Assembly: GCF_014207375.1 (NCBI RefSeq)
Contig: NZ_JACHEE010000012.1
Coordinates: 62,001 to 126,000, forward strand
DNA length: 64,000 nucleotides
Origin: Arthrobacter sp. AZCC_0090
Lineage (GTDB): Bacteria > Actinomycetota > Actinomycetes > Actinomycetales > Micrococcaceae
Direction: 5' to 3'
Within the stretch, counting starts at the first letter, position 1; each line of letters starts with the position of its first letter. Below, piece by piece: positions 1 to 8,720 of the stretch. The position numbers and the translations under genes are program-made. Below the pieces are notes generated by a model. That model did no database searches and was not told the origin of the DNA. It saw nothing but the letters and a program-made list of their open reading frames with translations.

Positions 1-930
1 AGTCTGAATGGTCCCAAGGGCCAGGGACGGATCTACCGGTAGCGCCATGAGGGACGCCCACAGCGAGTCCCGGCCGAAAAGCGCCATGAACCATGGCGCG
101 CCGGCGGCCACCACGATCCGGTCCGGGTGGTCAGGATCCTCGATGCGAAGAGCGCCCAGATCGTCGTAGCTGCGCAGAAGGGTCCGTTCGATGGAGCGGT
201 TGCCCATCTGCAGGACCGGGATCTTGGACACCCACGCCTGCCGGCGCAGGTCGCGCGGAGATGTCTCGCTCTCGTTGGGACGAACAAACTGCGCCACCGC
301 GCCGGATCCCTCGACCGTAGGCGCCACACTCACGGTGGCGCTCCATTGTCCGTGCGGCGGGACAACGGCACGGTACGTCAAGGCCTCCGGCGCGACGTCG
401 GCGCCGCCGGCCGAAACGACGACGCCCTTCCGGACATCCTGCCAGGCGGCCCGGATCGTCAGCGATTCGCCATCCGCTTCGAGGGACTTGTCCCAGCGCC
501 GCTGAATCCGTGCCTCCTTCACCTCGAAGAGGTCCGCGAAGTCCACCTCGGCCTTAAGGGAAACCAGGCACTCGGCAGGGGCCGGTGAGTAGTTCCATAC
601 GGTGATCTGCTCCAGGATTCCGGCACCTACCTCGCGGAGGCGTTCGACGATCAGCGGGCTGTCCGCGTACCCGTCCGAGCGGGGTACGCGGCCGACAAAG
701 AGGGCACGATACGGCTCCGTCGTCTTGGCGGCCAGCGGCTCCAGGGGCTCACCATTAACGGTCAGATTCCAGCGGGACAGGATGCGGGTGTCCTCGAAGA
801 AAACCCCGTGCGGGTGTTCAGGATGGATATCGCCGTTCGCCGAGGAGATGCAAAAGGACGAGCCCTCCACCAAGGTGACCGTCCCGGCACCCAGCGGCCC
901 GGCAGCAGTGTCAGCATTCCATCCAGCCAT
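1..930 (-). CDS. Amylo-alpha-1,6-glucosidase / glycogen-debranching-type protein, N-terminal 310 residues (cut by window edge)
   Basis: The reading frame is open from an ATG at 930 to base 1, so the C-terminal part lies outside the window. The start is preceded by GGAGCC. The first ~250 residues form the beta-rich N-terminal domain of bacterial debranching-type glycosidases (motifs such as HGVFFEDTRILSRWNL and ALFVGRVPRSDG). The last visible part (GAPWFMALFGRDSLWASLMAL) is the entry to the helical (alpha/alpha)6 catalytic domain, where the FGRDS motif is conserved. The family acts on alpha-1,6 branches or related alpha-glucosides in the cytoplasm. It is not linked to the aromatic operon and is probably part of the older flanking chromosome. 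Family call firm, exact substrate unknown. Confidence 0.8.
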   Translation of the reverse strand, partial: MAGWNADTAAGPLGAGTVTLVEGSSFCISSANGDIHPEHPHGVFFEDTRILSRWNLTVNGEPLEPLAAKTTEPYRALFVGRVPRSDGYADSPLIVERLREVGAGILEQITVWNYSPAPAECLVSLKAEVDFADLFEVKEARIQRRWDKSLEADGESLTIRAAWQDVRKGVVVSAGGADVAPEALTYRAVVPPHGQWSATVSVAPTVEGSGAVAQFVRPNESETSPRDLRRQAWVSKIPVLQMGNRSIERTLLRSYDDLGALRIEDPDHPDRIVVAAGAPWFMALFGRDSLWASLMALPVDPSLALGTIQT

Positions 931-1164
931 CCCGGCTCCTTCAAAGGATTGACTACAACGGCTTCGGCAGGCGGCACCGCGCGGTCCGTAATCGACCAAT
1001 CGATCGCTGCCTTCATTTGTCCAACCGACGCTACGCCCGTGCACCAAGTGATGCCAGCCCCCGAGTTGACTCGTCAAAAACCTCCGCGAAGGGGCATACG
1101 TTGCCTCATAAGTATTTCTCCGGCTGGTTCGGGGGGTGGGCGTGGGCCGGGCTACGCAGGGTGG

Positions 1165-1487
1165 ATGGGACTGACGATGGGCGAACGCAAGGCCGTGACG
1201 AAGCAGCTGGCCAGGACCTACCGGGCCGGTGATCGGGTCCGGAAGGGCAGGATCCTGGACGAGGTGGTTGAGCTGACGGGCTGGCACCGGGACTATGCGC
1301 GGGCGGTGCTGCGGGCCCCGGCCGGACGGCTGCTGGCGGCGCAGATGCCTGAGCTTGTTCCGATGTTGCGCGAGGAGGGGCGCTGCAGCTTACGGATCCG
1401 CAGGCGGCCCTGCTGGGAACCGGGCTGCTGCCGGTGACGACGCTGGCACGGGATGCCGGGCTGCATGAGTCGTGTCGCGCTTCCTGA
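1165..1487 (+). pseudogene. Remnant of an IS transposase (DDE/integrase-type, N-terminal region only)
   Basis: From ATG 1165 (or 1177) the frame reads MGERKAVTKQLARTYRAGD, then KILDE-like RILDEVVELTGWHRDYARAVLR. This is the N-terminal helix-turn-helix region of a transposase group common in actinobacteria. Near base 1380 the homologous frame shifts: the original frame stops at 1437, while the next frame continues with LTDPQAALLGTGLLPV and ends at 1487. The catalytic DDE domain is absent. It is therefore a frameshifted and truncated fossil. No terminal inverted repeats or target duplication were seen. It sits at the boundary between the debranching enzyme gene and the aromatic island. Confidence 0.7.
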
Positions 1488-1564
1488 CCGCTCCGGCTGT
1501 CCACAGTGATTCGCATCGCGGTCCCAGAGACCGGCCCGCCCCGGCGGCGCGAATCACCGAATTC

Positions 1565-1903
1565 TTAGGGCGCGACTATCCGATCGGTGATTGCCTTGTA
1601 GAGAACGAGGGAGCGGCTTGCGTCGAGAGTCTCGCTCATCTGCAGAAGCGGGATGGCCCGGCGGAGAGCGGCAGCGGCCTCCGCCCCGCTTCCCTCGACT
1701 TCGTAGACCGCAACATACCGGTAATCGGGCGCCGGTGCCGTCGTTGCTTCGGCGTCGAACTCGAACCGTTGGGCGGCGACGAAGCCGGGGATTTGGAGGA
1801 TCTCCGGGAGATGCACATTGTCATACCAGTGGTTGAACTCCTCGTCTTCGCCGCCGACGGCGTTAGTTTGCACGAAGTAGATCGAGGTCGGCACCGCGGT
1901 CAC
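1565..1903 (-). CDS. Small EthD/dimeric alpha-beta-barrel-like protein, last gene of the meta-cleavage operon
   Basis: A 112-residue protein with a pattern typical of small ferredoxin-like dimeric alpha/beta barrels: IYFVQTNAVGGEDEEFNHWYDNVHLPEIL, then a beta-strand block around YRYVAVYEVEG. The FNHWYDNVHLPE segment resembles EthD-like proteins often found in oxygenase operons. Its ATG at 1903 overlaps the stop of the aldolase gene by 4 bases, so translation is probably coupled. No catalytic role can be assigned; isomerase or monooxygenase accessory roles are possible in this fold. Confidence 0.6.
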   Translation of the reverse strand: MTAVPTSIYFVQTNAVGGEDEEFNHWYDNVHLPEILQIPGFVAAQRFEFDAEATTAPAPDYRYVAVYEVEGSGAEAAAALRRAIPLLQMSETLDASRSLVLYKAITDRIVAP

Positions 1904-2919
1904 CGGCTGGAATGCGCGAGGTCGAGGGCCACATCGACGATGAGGTCCTCCTGGCCGCCGACGTATCCCCTGCGGCCGACTTCGACGAGGATGTCGCGGG
2001 CGTCGAGGCTGTAGGTAGCGGCTGCCCGCTCCGCATGGCGCAGGAAACTCGAATAGACTCCGGAGAAGCCAAGCGTGAGAGTCTCGCGATCGACCCGCAC
2101 CGGGCGGTCCTGCAGCGGGCGCACAAGGTCTTCAGCAGCATCTTGAAGTGCGAAAACGTCGCAGCCCTGGTCCCAGCCGTAAAGGTTCGCGACGGCGGTG
2201 AACGCCTCGATCGGGCAGTTGCCCGCCCCAGCACCTTGGGCCGCAAGCGAGGCATCCACCCGGTAGGCGCCCTCCTCGACAGCGACGATCGAGTTGGCAA
2301 CGGCGAGGGACAGGTTCTCATGCGCGTGGATGCCGATTTGGGTCCGCTCGTCGAGGACATCACGGTAGGCGCGCACGCGGGCCCGGACCCCATCCATAGT
2401 GAGGCGGCCCCCCGAGTCCGTCACGTAGACGCAGTGTGCCCCGTACGATTCCATCTTCTTTGCTTGGGCTGCAAGGTCGGCCGGCTCGCTCATGTGGCTC
2501 ATCATCAGGAAGCCGGAGACATCCATGCCGAGGTTCCGCGCAGCTTCGATGTGCTGGGCCGCTATGTCTGCTTCCGTCGCATGCGTGGCAATGCGCACCG
2601 AGGCGACCCCTAGGCTGTGGGCACGCTTCAGATCGTGAATTGTGCCGATACCCGGCAGCAGCAGGGTGGTGAGCTTCGCGTTCTTGACGACGGATGCCGC
2701 GGCCACGATCCACTCTTCGTCGGTGTGGGCGGCCGGACCGTAGGTGAGGCTGGAGCCGCCCAGTCCGTCGCCGTGGGCGATCTCGATCGCGTCGACCCCC
2801 GCTGTGTCGAGCGCCGCGGCGATCTCCGTGACCTGGTCGACGGAGTAACGGTGCTGGACTGCGTGCATCCCATCGCGCAGCGTAACGTCCTGGATATAGA
2901 GCTTGTGACTGTCGCTCAT
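1900..2919 (-). CDS. dmpG: 4-hydroxy-2-oxovalerate aldolase
   Basis: Cleaves 4-hydroxy-2-oxovalerate to pyruvate and acetaldehyde, the last carbon-carbon cleavage of meta pathways. The 339-residue length fits the DmpG/BphI/MhpE family. The N-terminus LYIQDVTLRDGMHAVQHRYS carries the TLRDG metal-binding Asp, and GIHAHENLSLAVANS holds the metal-binding His pair. A longer frame exists upstream, but the ATG at 2919 overlaps the stop of the acetaldehyde dehydrogenase gene as ATGA, which sets the start. In the family the aldolase and dehydrogenase form a channelling complex that hands over acetaldehyde, and the overlap fits this. Confidence 0.95.
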   Translation of the reverse strand: MSDSHKLYIQDVTLRDGMHAVQHRYSVDQVTEIAAALDTAGVDAIEIAHGDGLGGSSLTYGPAAHTDEEWIVAAASVVKNAKLTTLLLPGIGTIHDLKRAHSLGVASVRIATHATEADIAAQHIEAARNLGMDVSGFLMMSHMSEPADLAAQAKKMESYGAHCVYVTDSGGRLTMDGVRARVRAYRDVLDERTQIGIHAHENLSLAVANSIVAVEEGAYRVDASLAAQGAGAGNCPIEAFTAVANLYGWDQGCDVFALQDAAEDLVRPLQDRPVRVDRETLTLGFSGVYSSFLRHAERAAATYSLDARDILVEVGRRGYVGGQEDLIVDVALDLAHSSR

Positions 2920-3887
2920 CGCGCTGTCGCCTTTCCTGCTGAGATGGACATGGCGTCGGCTTGCTCGGCGATCCGCTCGCCGACGCGCAAGGCCGCCGAT
3001 GTCATGATGTCGAGGTTGCCCGCGTAAGACGGAAGATACGCGCCGGCGCCTTCCACTGCCAGGAAGACCGAGACCTGGGTGAGTGCATTCGCCGGGATTC
3101 TGTCGACGAGTGTGTGGATCGGCGTCTCCGGCGCGAAATTTGAGAATTGTACGGTGTGCTTGAGCCGGTAGCCCGGCACGTACCGGGATACTTCTTCGAC
3201 CATCTGTGCGATCGACTTCGTCACCTGCCCCCGTACCGCTTCGTCCGCGAGATCGATCAGGGCAAGCACAGTGTCGCGCATGATCACCGGAGGGTCGGCC
3301 GGATTGAGAACGATGATCGCTTTGCCGCGCTTTGCGCCGCCGACACGCTCGATCGCGAGGCTCGTCGTCTCGGTGAACTCGTCGATGTTCGCGCGGGTGC
3401 CGGGGCCCGCGGATTCCGACGCGATGGTCGCGACGATCTCGGCGTAGTGCACTGGGGTGACCCGCGAGATGGCGGCGACGATCGGGATGGTGGCCTGCCC
3501 TCCGCATGTGACCATGTTGACATTCGGTGCGCCCAGGTTTTGTTCGAGGTTCACCGTGGGAATTGTGTATGGCCCGATCGCGGCCGGAGTCAGGTCCACC
3601 AGCCGCTTGCCGTATGGTGCGAGCAACTCGGCGTTCGCGATGTGGGCCTGTGCAGACGTCGCGTCGAACACGATGGCGATGTCGTCAAAGGTGTCGAGTT
3701 CGATGAGCCCGGCGACGCCGGTCGACACGGTGGGGATGCCGAGACGATGGGCGCGGAGCAGCCCGTCGGATTCCGGGTCGATCCCCACGAGTGCGCCGAC
3801 CTCGAGCGACTCTGAGCTGCGCATGACCTTGAACATCAGGTCTGTACCGATATTGCCGGAGCCGATAATGGCTATCTTTGTTTTCAC
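2916..3887 (-). CDS. dmpF: Acetaldehyde dehydrogenase (acetylating)
   Basis: Converts acetaldehyde, NAD+ and CoA to acetyl-CoA. The 323-residue protein has the N-terminal dinucleotide-binding motif IIGSGNIGTDLM and the nucleophile context NMVTCGGQATIP. The central domain matches DmpF/MhpF/BphJ proteins (for example RANIDEFTETTSLAIERVGGA). It is translationally coupled to the aldolase downstream, its channelling partner. With the hydratase at 8942-9775 these genes form the standard 2-hydroxypentadienoate lower pathway, although here the Liv transporter genes sit between the hydratase and the other two. Confidence 0.95.
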   Translation of the reverse strand: MKTKIAIIGSGNIGTDLMFKVMRSSESLEVGALVGIDPESDGLLRAHRLGIPTVSTGVAGLIELDTFDDIAIVFDATSAQAHIANAELLAPYGKRLVDLTPAAIGPYTIPTVNLEQNLGAPNVNMVTCGGQATIPIVAAISRVTPVHYAEIVATIASESAGPGTRANIDEFTETTSLAIERVGGAKRGKAIIVLNPADPPVIMRDTVLALIDLADEAVRGQVTKSIAQMVEEVSRYVPGYRLKHTVQFSNFAPETPIHTLVDRIPANALTQVSVFLAVEGAGAYLPSYAGNLDIMTSAALRVGERIAEQADAMSISAGKATAR

Positions 3888-3941
3888 CGTGATTCCTTAC
3901 TTAAATGAGGAGGGGTTTGGGCCCCTGGGAGCAGTGAGCTG

Positions 3942-4673
3942 TCACTGGGCTGCGCTTCCGAGGAAAGAGTTGGACAGAGTCGGGTCCGCGAGCAGGTCAC
4001 TTGCGATCCCGGAGCGGGCGATCGCGCCGTTCTCGATGACATAGGCGCGATCGGCTAGTTCGAGGCCTGCCACGACGTTTTGCTCGACGAGCAGCACGCT
4101 CACGCCCGACTGCCGAAGCGAAGCGATGACCTCGAACACCGTCTCCACCATGAGCGGTGAGAGGCCGAGTGAAGGCTCGTCGAGCAGTAGGACGGATGGC
4201 GAACGCATCAGCGCTCGGGCAACGACGAGCAACTGCTGCTGCCCGCCGGAGAGCGAGCCTGCATCCTGCTTTGCACGCTCTTGCAGCAGCGGGAAGCGCT
4301 CGAGCGTCTCCTTGAGCTTGGCGTCGCGCTCGGACTTGGAGAGCCCGTACGCGCCGAGCAACAGGTTGTCTTCGACTTTCATTCCCGCGAAGACATGCCT
4401 GCCCTCCGGCACCAGGCTGATGCCCTTCCGCACGATCGCTTCGACGCTTGCCCCCGTGATCGACTGCCCGTGCAGACGGATGTCGCCGCTGCGCACTTTC
4501 AGCAGGCCGGTTATGGTCTTCATGAGGCTGGTCTTGCCTGCGCCGTTGGATCCGATCAGCGCCACGATCTCACCGGCGCGGACATCGAGCGTCGCTCCAT
4601 GCAGGATTTCCAGCTCGCCGTAGCCCGAAACGACGGAGTCGATCTCAAGGATGGTGTCGGCCGGCTCAGTCAT
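3942..4673 (-). CDS. livF: Branched-chain-amino-acid-type ABC transporter ATPase LivF
   Basis: Cytoplasmic ATPase subunit of a HAAT-family importer. The ~243-residue protein (start ATG 4673, MTEPADTILEIDSVVSGYG) has Walker A GSNGAGKTS, signature LSGGQQQ, Walker B VLLLDEPSLGL and the H-loop region VLLVEQN. The start is chosen over the upstream ATG at 4769 because the family begins here; it overlaps the livG stop by 8 bases. HAAT systems near aromatic genes often import aromatic acids rather than amino acids, so its cargo may be the operon's aryl-acid substrate (inference). Confidence 0.92.
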   Translation of the reverse strand: MTEPADTILEIDSVVSGYGELEILHGATLDVRAGEIVALIGSNGAGKTSLMKTITGLLKVRSGDIRLHGQSITGASVEAIVRKGISLVPEGRHVFAGMKVEDNLLLGAYGLSKSERDAKLKETLERFPLLQERAKQDAGSLSGGQQQLLVVARALMRSPSVLLLDEPSLGLSPLMVETVFEVIASLRQSGVSVLLVEQNVVAGLELADRAYVIENGAIARSGIASDLLADPTLSNSFLGSAAQ

Positions 4674-5331
4674 CGTTTGCCTTTCCCTTGCCGAGGTATG
4701 CGGAGATGACGGCGTCATCCTGCTGCACCGCTGCTGGGGATCCGTGGGCGATTCGGGCACCGATGTCAAGAACGGTGACTTCGTCGGCCAAGGCCATCCC
4801 GAACTTCATGTCGTGCTCGATCAGCACGATTGTCATGTTCTCCGCGTGGAGGTCTTTCAGCACGGAAAAAAGGTTCGCGCGTGCGCTGACGCCAAGCCCT
4901 GCTGCGGGTTCATCGAGCAGCACCACCCTCGGCTGGGTGGCGAAGGCCCTGATGATCTCGACCAGGCGGCGATCGCCGTAGGAGAGATCGGAGGGCATCG
5001 ACGACGCGTACTTCGCGAGGCCGAATCGGTCGAGCCATTCGAAGGCCTTCGCGTATTCCCGGTTCTCTTCCCGGTCTACGAATAGGCCGCTCATTGAGCG
5101 CATCAGGCCGCCCTTCATATCAGCGTGTAGCGCCATGAGCACGTTTTCGGCCACCGTGAGGCTGTCGAACAGCGTCGTCTTGCCTGCGCCGTTGGGCCCG
5201 ATGAGAAAGTGCAGGCTGCCGGGGGCGACGGACATGTCGACTCCCCGCAGCACATGGTTTCCACCGAAGCTCTTGGTGATCCCGCGGATGGTGAGTGCGG
5301 TGTCGACCTGCTGGGCCGATGCAACGCTCAT
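4666..5331 (-). CDS. livG: ABC transporter ATPase LivG with an internal in-frame deletion
   Basis: Second ATPase of the importer, 221 residues where LivG is usually about 250-260. Walker A (GPNGAGKT, residues 45-52), the signature-like LSYGDRRLVEI, Walker B VVLLDEPAAG and the H-loop EHDMKF are present. Between Walker A and the helical domain the protein jumps from TTLFD directly to SLTVAENVLMAL. About 35-40 residues with the Q-loop (usually R-T-F-Q) are missing. The frame is kept. A Q-loop-less ATPase is expected to couple badly to the permease, so the gene may be impaired unless LivF compensates. The start overlaps the livM stop as ATGA. Confidence 0.88.
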   Translation of the reverse strand: MSVASAQQVDTALTIRGITKSFGGNHVLRGVDMSVAPGSLHFLIGPNGAGKTTLFDSLTVAENVLMALHADMKGGLMRSMSGLFVDREENREYAKAFEWLDRFGLAKYASSMPSDLSYGDRRLVEIIRAFATQPRVVLLDEPAAGLGVSARANLFSVLKDLHAENMTIVLIEHDMKFGMALADEVTVLDIGARIAHGSPAAVQQDDAVISAYLGKGKANDD

Positions 5332-6386
5332 ACGGCAACCTTCTTCGCGTTTGGGCTGACCGCCGTGGTCTCGGGCGCGGCCGGGACGTCCGGTCTGCGC
5401 TTGCGACGTGCGAGGCGGAGTAGCTGCCGCCCGGTGATTACTACCTGGTCTGTGACGCCGTTCGGGGCGAAGACCATCACCACTACGAGGATCGCGCCGA
5501 AGATCACGAGCTCGATTGGCCCTGGGGCGCCCCCTGAGATTGCCGGGATCAGGAATTCATGCAGGCAAACAACGGCGATCGCGCCGATAGGGGCACCCCA
5601 CAGCGAGAGCATGCCGCCAAGAGCCACCAGCACGAAGATCTGGATGAGGAGCTGGAAACCGAACAGGTCAGGGGTAATTGCTGACAGATAGGTCGAGTAG
5701 AGGCTGCCGCCCACTGCACCGATGACGGATCCGATCACGAAGATCTGCAGCCTGCGTGCGCCGTGGTTGATGCCAAGGGCCGACGTGGCGAGGTCGCTGT
5801 CTTTGATGGCCTCGAACTCGCGCCCGACGACGGAGTAGCGCAGATTGATCCTGATCATGACCGCGACGAGCAGGAAGCCCCAGACCAAGTAGATCTGCGA
5901 AGGCAGCTCGGTGAAGACGAAATCCCCGACGGCGAACGGCTTGATGCCGAACAGGCCGTTCTGGCCGCCGGTCACCGGTGTCCAGAACCCGGTGATATTG
6001 ATGATGGCGAGAGCAATGCAGAGTGTGGCGATTGCCAAGTACAGCGAACGCAGCCGCAGGATTGGCAGCCCGACGATGAACGCCAGGGCACCGCTCGCGA
6101 CAATACCGACGAGCATCCCCACCCAGGCATTGCCGCCGTTGACGGTCACGATCCCCGACGAGTACGCGCCGATGCCGATGAACGCTGCGTGTCCCATGTT
6201 GAGGATGCCGCCGGTGCCCATCGTCATCTGCAGACCGATCCCGAAGATGGCGTAAAGGCCAATGGTGAGGATGACCGTCTGCGAGTACCCGTCGCCGAAG
6301 ATGAGCGGGATGACGGCTACCGCCACGACAGCCCCAAGCCAGATGAAATGTTGACGACGCCGTTTGAGCATTAGAGGTGATTTCAT
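5328..6386 (-). CDS. livM: ABC transporter permease LivM
   Basis: Integral membrane subunit of 352 residues with about ten hydrophobic segments, starting with FIWLGAVVAVAVIPLIFG. The conserved region MTMGTGGILNMGHAAFIGIGAY is the LivM signature loop. The C-terminal tail is charged (RLARRKRRPDVPAAPE). The start ATG 6386 lies one base after the livH stop, and the end overlaps livG by four bases. Role: half of the transmembrane pathway for the substrate delivered by the lipoprotein at 7304-8569. Confidence 0.92.
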   Translation of the reverse strand: MKSPLMLKRRRQHFIWLGAVVAVAVIPLIFGDGYSQTVILTIGLYAIFGIGLQMTMGTGGILNMGHAAFIGIGAYSSGIVTVNGGNAWVGMLVGIVASGALAFIVGLPILRLRSLYLAIATLCIALAIINITGFWTPVTGGQNGLFGIKPFAVGDFVFTELPSQIYLVWGFLLVAVMIRINLRYSVVGREFEAIKDSDLATSALGINHGARRLQIFVIGSVIGAVGGSLYSTYLSAITPDLFGFQLLIQIFVLVALGGMLSLWGAPIGAIAVVCLHEFLIPAISGGAPGPIELVIFGAILVVVMVFAPNGVTDQVVITGRQLLRLARRKRRPDVPAAPETTAVSPNAKKVAV

Positions 6387-6387
6387 A

Positions 6388-7278
6388 TCAGACCCCCACA
6401 GCTGTCTTGACGCGCCGGCCGCCGAGGATGCCGTCCGGAAGGATGAGAAGCACCAGCACTACTGCCAGCAGCGAGATACCTGTCTGCAGCCCGGTGGAGA
6501 TGAGAGAGGCAATCGACTCGAGCAGCCCGAGCGCGATGCCGCCGACGATGGCGCCGGGAATGCTCCCGAAGCCGCCGATGACGGCTGCAGCGATGCCCTT
6601 GACCCCGATGAGGCTTCCCGTCGCATAGGTCATGCCGATCACCGGGGCGAGCAGCAGGCCGCCGACCGCGGCCAGGGCCCCGGCCGCGCCGAACGCGATG
6701 AGCGAGATCAGTCGTACGTTGATGCCGGAAAGCCTGGCCATCATCGGGTCGATCGATGATGACCGGAGCGCCCGCCCGATGCCTGTGCGCTCCAGCACGA
6801 CGTACGTAACCCCGAGGGCCACAATCACGCCTCCCATGATCCAGATCGACTGTGACGTGACGGAGACGTTGAAGAGTGTCAGCGGGCGATCGGCCGGGGT
6901 GAAGTCAGGCGTGTATCGCGGATCACTACCCCAACCGATCTGTGCAAGTCCCTGCATGATCTGGGAAAGGCCCAGGGTGATCAGGAGGAGGGAGATGTTC
7001 GTCCCCCGCTTGATCGCCGGCCCGAGTGCGAATGCGTAGATAGCGCACCCGAGCAGGAAAACCAGCGCGATGGTGGCAGGGACGGCCGCGATGAGCGGCC
7101 ACCCTGCACCTCGGAAGCTGATGATAAGCATGCCGCCGACCATCAGCAGCTCGCCCTGGGCGAAGTTCAGGATCCCGGTCACCCGGAATACCAGAACGAA
7201 GCCCATGGCCACAGCCGCATAGATGGCTCCTGTCGTCACCCCGGTGACGATCAGCTGGAGCAAAAATGCCAAGTCCAT
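6388..7278 (-). CDS. livH: ABC transporter permease LivH
   Basis: Membrane subunit of 296 residues. The start is ATG 7278 (MDLAFLLQLIVTGVTTGAIY); the longer upstream frame is low-complexity and not family-like. The LivH hallmark ATGSLIGVKGIAAAVIGGFGSIPGAIVGG is clear, as is the N-terminal GFVLVFRVTGILNFAQGEL. It pairs with LivM. The gene lies 25 bases downstream of the binding-protein gene, giving the order binding protein-H-M-G-F usual for this family. Confidence 0.92.
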   Translation of the reverse strand: MDLAFLLQLIVTGVTTGAIYAAVAMGFVLVFRVTGILNFAQGELLMVGGMLIISFRGAGWPLIAAVPATIALVFLLGCAIYAFALGPAIKRGTNISLLLITLGLSQIMQGLAQIGWGSDPRYTPDFTPADRPLTLFNVSVTSQSIWIMGGVIVALGVTYVVLERTGIGRALRSSSIDPMMARLSGINVRLISLIAFGAAGALAAVGGLLLAPVIGMTYATGSLIGVKGIAAAVIGGFGSIPGAIVGGIALGLLESIASLISTGLQTGISLLAVVLVLLILPDGILGGRRVKTAVGV

Positions 7279-7303
7279 GAGAGTGCTTACCTGTTCTTCG
7301 GGG

Positions 7304-8569
7304 CTATTTCGGAATGGAGATGGCGCCGCCAGCGCCGAAGACGACGACGCTCGCGATCTTCGCGTAGTCCTCGTAGGTCGACCGGTGCTGGGTGTCACTG
7401 AAGACCATCGTGTTCTGTGCGCCTACGTAGTTCGTCCTCTCGAGCGCCTGCCTGATCTTGTCCGGGTCGGTCGACTTGGCACTTTCGATGGCCCTTGCGA
7501 GCACCTGGATGACGTCCCAGCCGCCGTGGGCGAAGTTGCTCAGGTTGGGCACACCCGCGACATCCGGGTACTTGGCGAACGCGTTGACGACCTTCTGTCG
7601 CTCGGCGTCGTTCTCCTGACCGGTCTTGATAGCCGGGTACGCATCGGCGAGGAGGATCTGCGTGTAGAAGTGCGGCTTCTCTGCCGTCGCACCCATCGCC
7701 TGGTAGAACGTTCCGAGGGTGATCGCGGAACAATTCGCGACCGGCGTCGTCCCGAGGGCACCGAGCTGATCGAGAGCCTTCGCCGCGAGGGTGTCAGTCG
7801 CCTGCAGTGCCGAGATGGAGATGGCGTCAGGCTTCGCGGCCAGGAGCTGGTTCATCTGCGTCGTGAGGTTCGTCGAGTCACTGGCCCAGTCGACCGTTGT
7901 CAGCACCTGGACGTTGTTCTGTTCCGCCCATTTCTTGACACCGGCGACGTAGGACTGAGGGCCGGGGTTGGTCTCCTCACCGATGGCGATCGTCTTGATC
8001 TTGGTGCCATTCTTCGCCTCGGCGGCCGCTACCGAGTTGATGCAGCCGTTACCGAGAGCCGAACCGTTACCGGCGGCGCCGAAGCCCCATTTGGCGACGT
8101 TCGGGCCTTCCCAGATGTCCCCAGTGGTCGACGGGCTTGCCATGAGGGGAATCTTGAGGGTCGTCGCCGTCTGCGCGCCTACCACGGTGGAGTTCGAGCT
8201 GCCGGGCCCGGCAATCGCCACGACCTTTTCCTGCTGGACCAGCTTTCGTATGTTAAGTACCGACTGGTCAGGCGTCGACTTGTCGTCAAGCGGCACGAGT
8301 TCAATCTTGCGGCCGAGGACCTTTGCCTCCGAGTCGTTGATGGCCGCCACAGCCAGCTTGAATCCGGCGTATTCCTGCACGCCAGCGAAGGCGATCGGGC
8401 CGGTGAGGGAGAGATCGACGCCGATCCTGATCGGCGACGCGTCACTTGCAGTGGCCGAGTTCGTCGAGCTATTCGACCCACATGCTGTGAGTGCGAGGGT
8501 GATGCCGAGGGCGCTTGCCGTAATGACTGCGGCGCGCTGCACGCGAAGCTTCTTCCGGGTGAGGGGCAT
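7304..8569 (-). CDS. Liv-type substrate-binding lipoprotein
   Basis: A 421-residue periplasmic-type binding protein (start ATG 8569, MPLTRKKLRV). The signal peptide has basic residues, a hydrophobic stretch and the lipobox LTAC with the lipidated Cys at residue 30. The mature protein begins with a Ser/Thr-rich linker and then PIRIGVDLSLTGPIAFAGVQEYAG, typical of the Leu/Ile/Val-binding Peripla_BP_6 fold. It probably captures the aromatic acid degraded by the surrounding operon, but this depends only on context. Confidence 0.88.
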   Translation of the reverse strand: MPLTRKKLRVQRAAVITASALGITLALTACGSNSSTNSATASDASPIRIGVDLSLTGPIAFAGVQEYAGFKLAVAAINDSEAKVLGRKIELVPLDDKSTPDQSVLNIRKLVQQEKVVAIAGPGSSNSTVVGAQTATTLKIPLMASPSTTGDIWEGPNVAKWGFGAAGNGSALGNGCINSVAAAEAKNGTKIKTIAIGEETNPGPQSYVAGVKKWAEQNNVQVLTTVDWASDSTNLTTQMNQLLAAKPDAISISALQATDTLAAKALDQLGALGTTPVANCSAITLGTFYQAMGATAEKPHFYTQILLADAYPAIKTGQENDAERQKVVNAFAKYPDVAGVPNLSNFAHGGWDVIQVLARAIESAKSTDPDKIRQALERTNYVGAQNTMVFSDTQHRSTYEDYAKIASVVVFGAGGAISIPK

Positions 8570-8720
8570 CCGTCTTTCCTTCCAGACTTCAGGAGTGTGC
8601 CTCATTGCCCACTCCGGTGTGCATCAGCTTCGCGGTGCGATCGGCCCCCGGCAAGCGTTGCGTTCCAGCCAGTGGGCTCGCCCTCAACACGATCTGCACG
8701 GGGCATGGGCAGCCGCCCGT

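Noticed and set aside
2920..3507. N-terminal extension of the aldolase frame
   Set aside because: It overlaps the acetaldehyde dehydrogenase gene out of frame; the ATGA overlap at 2916-2919 fixes the start.
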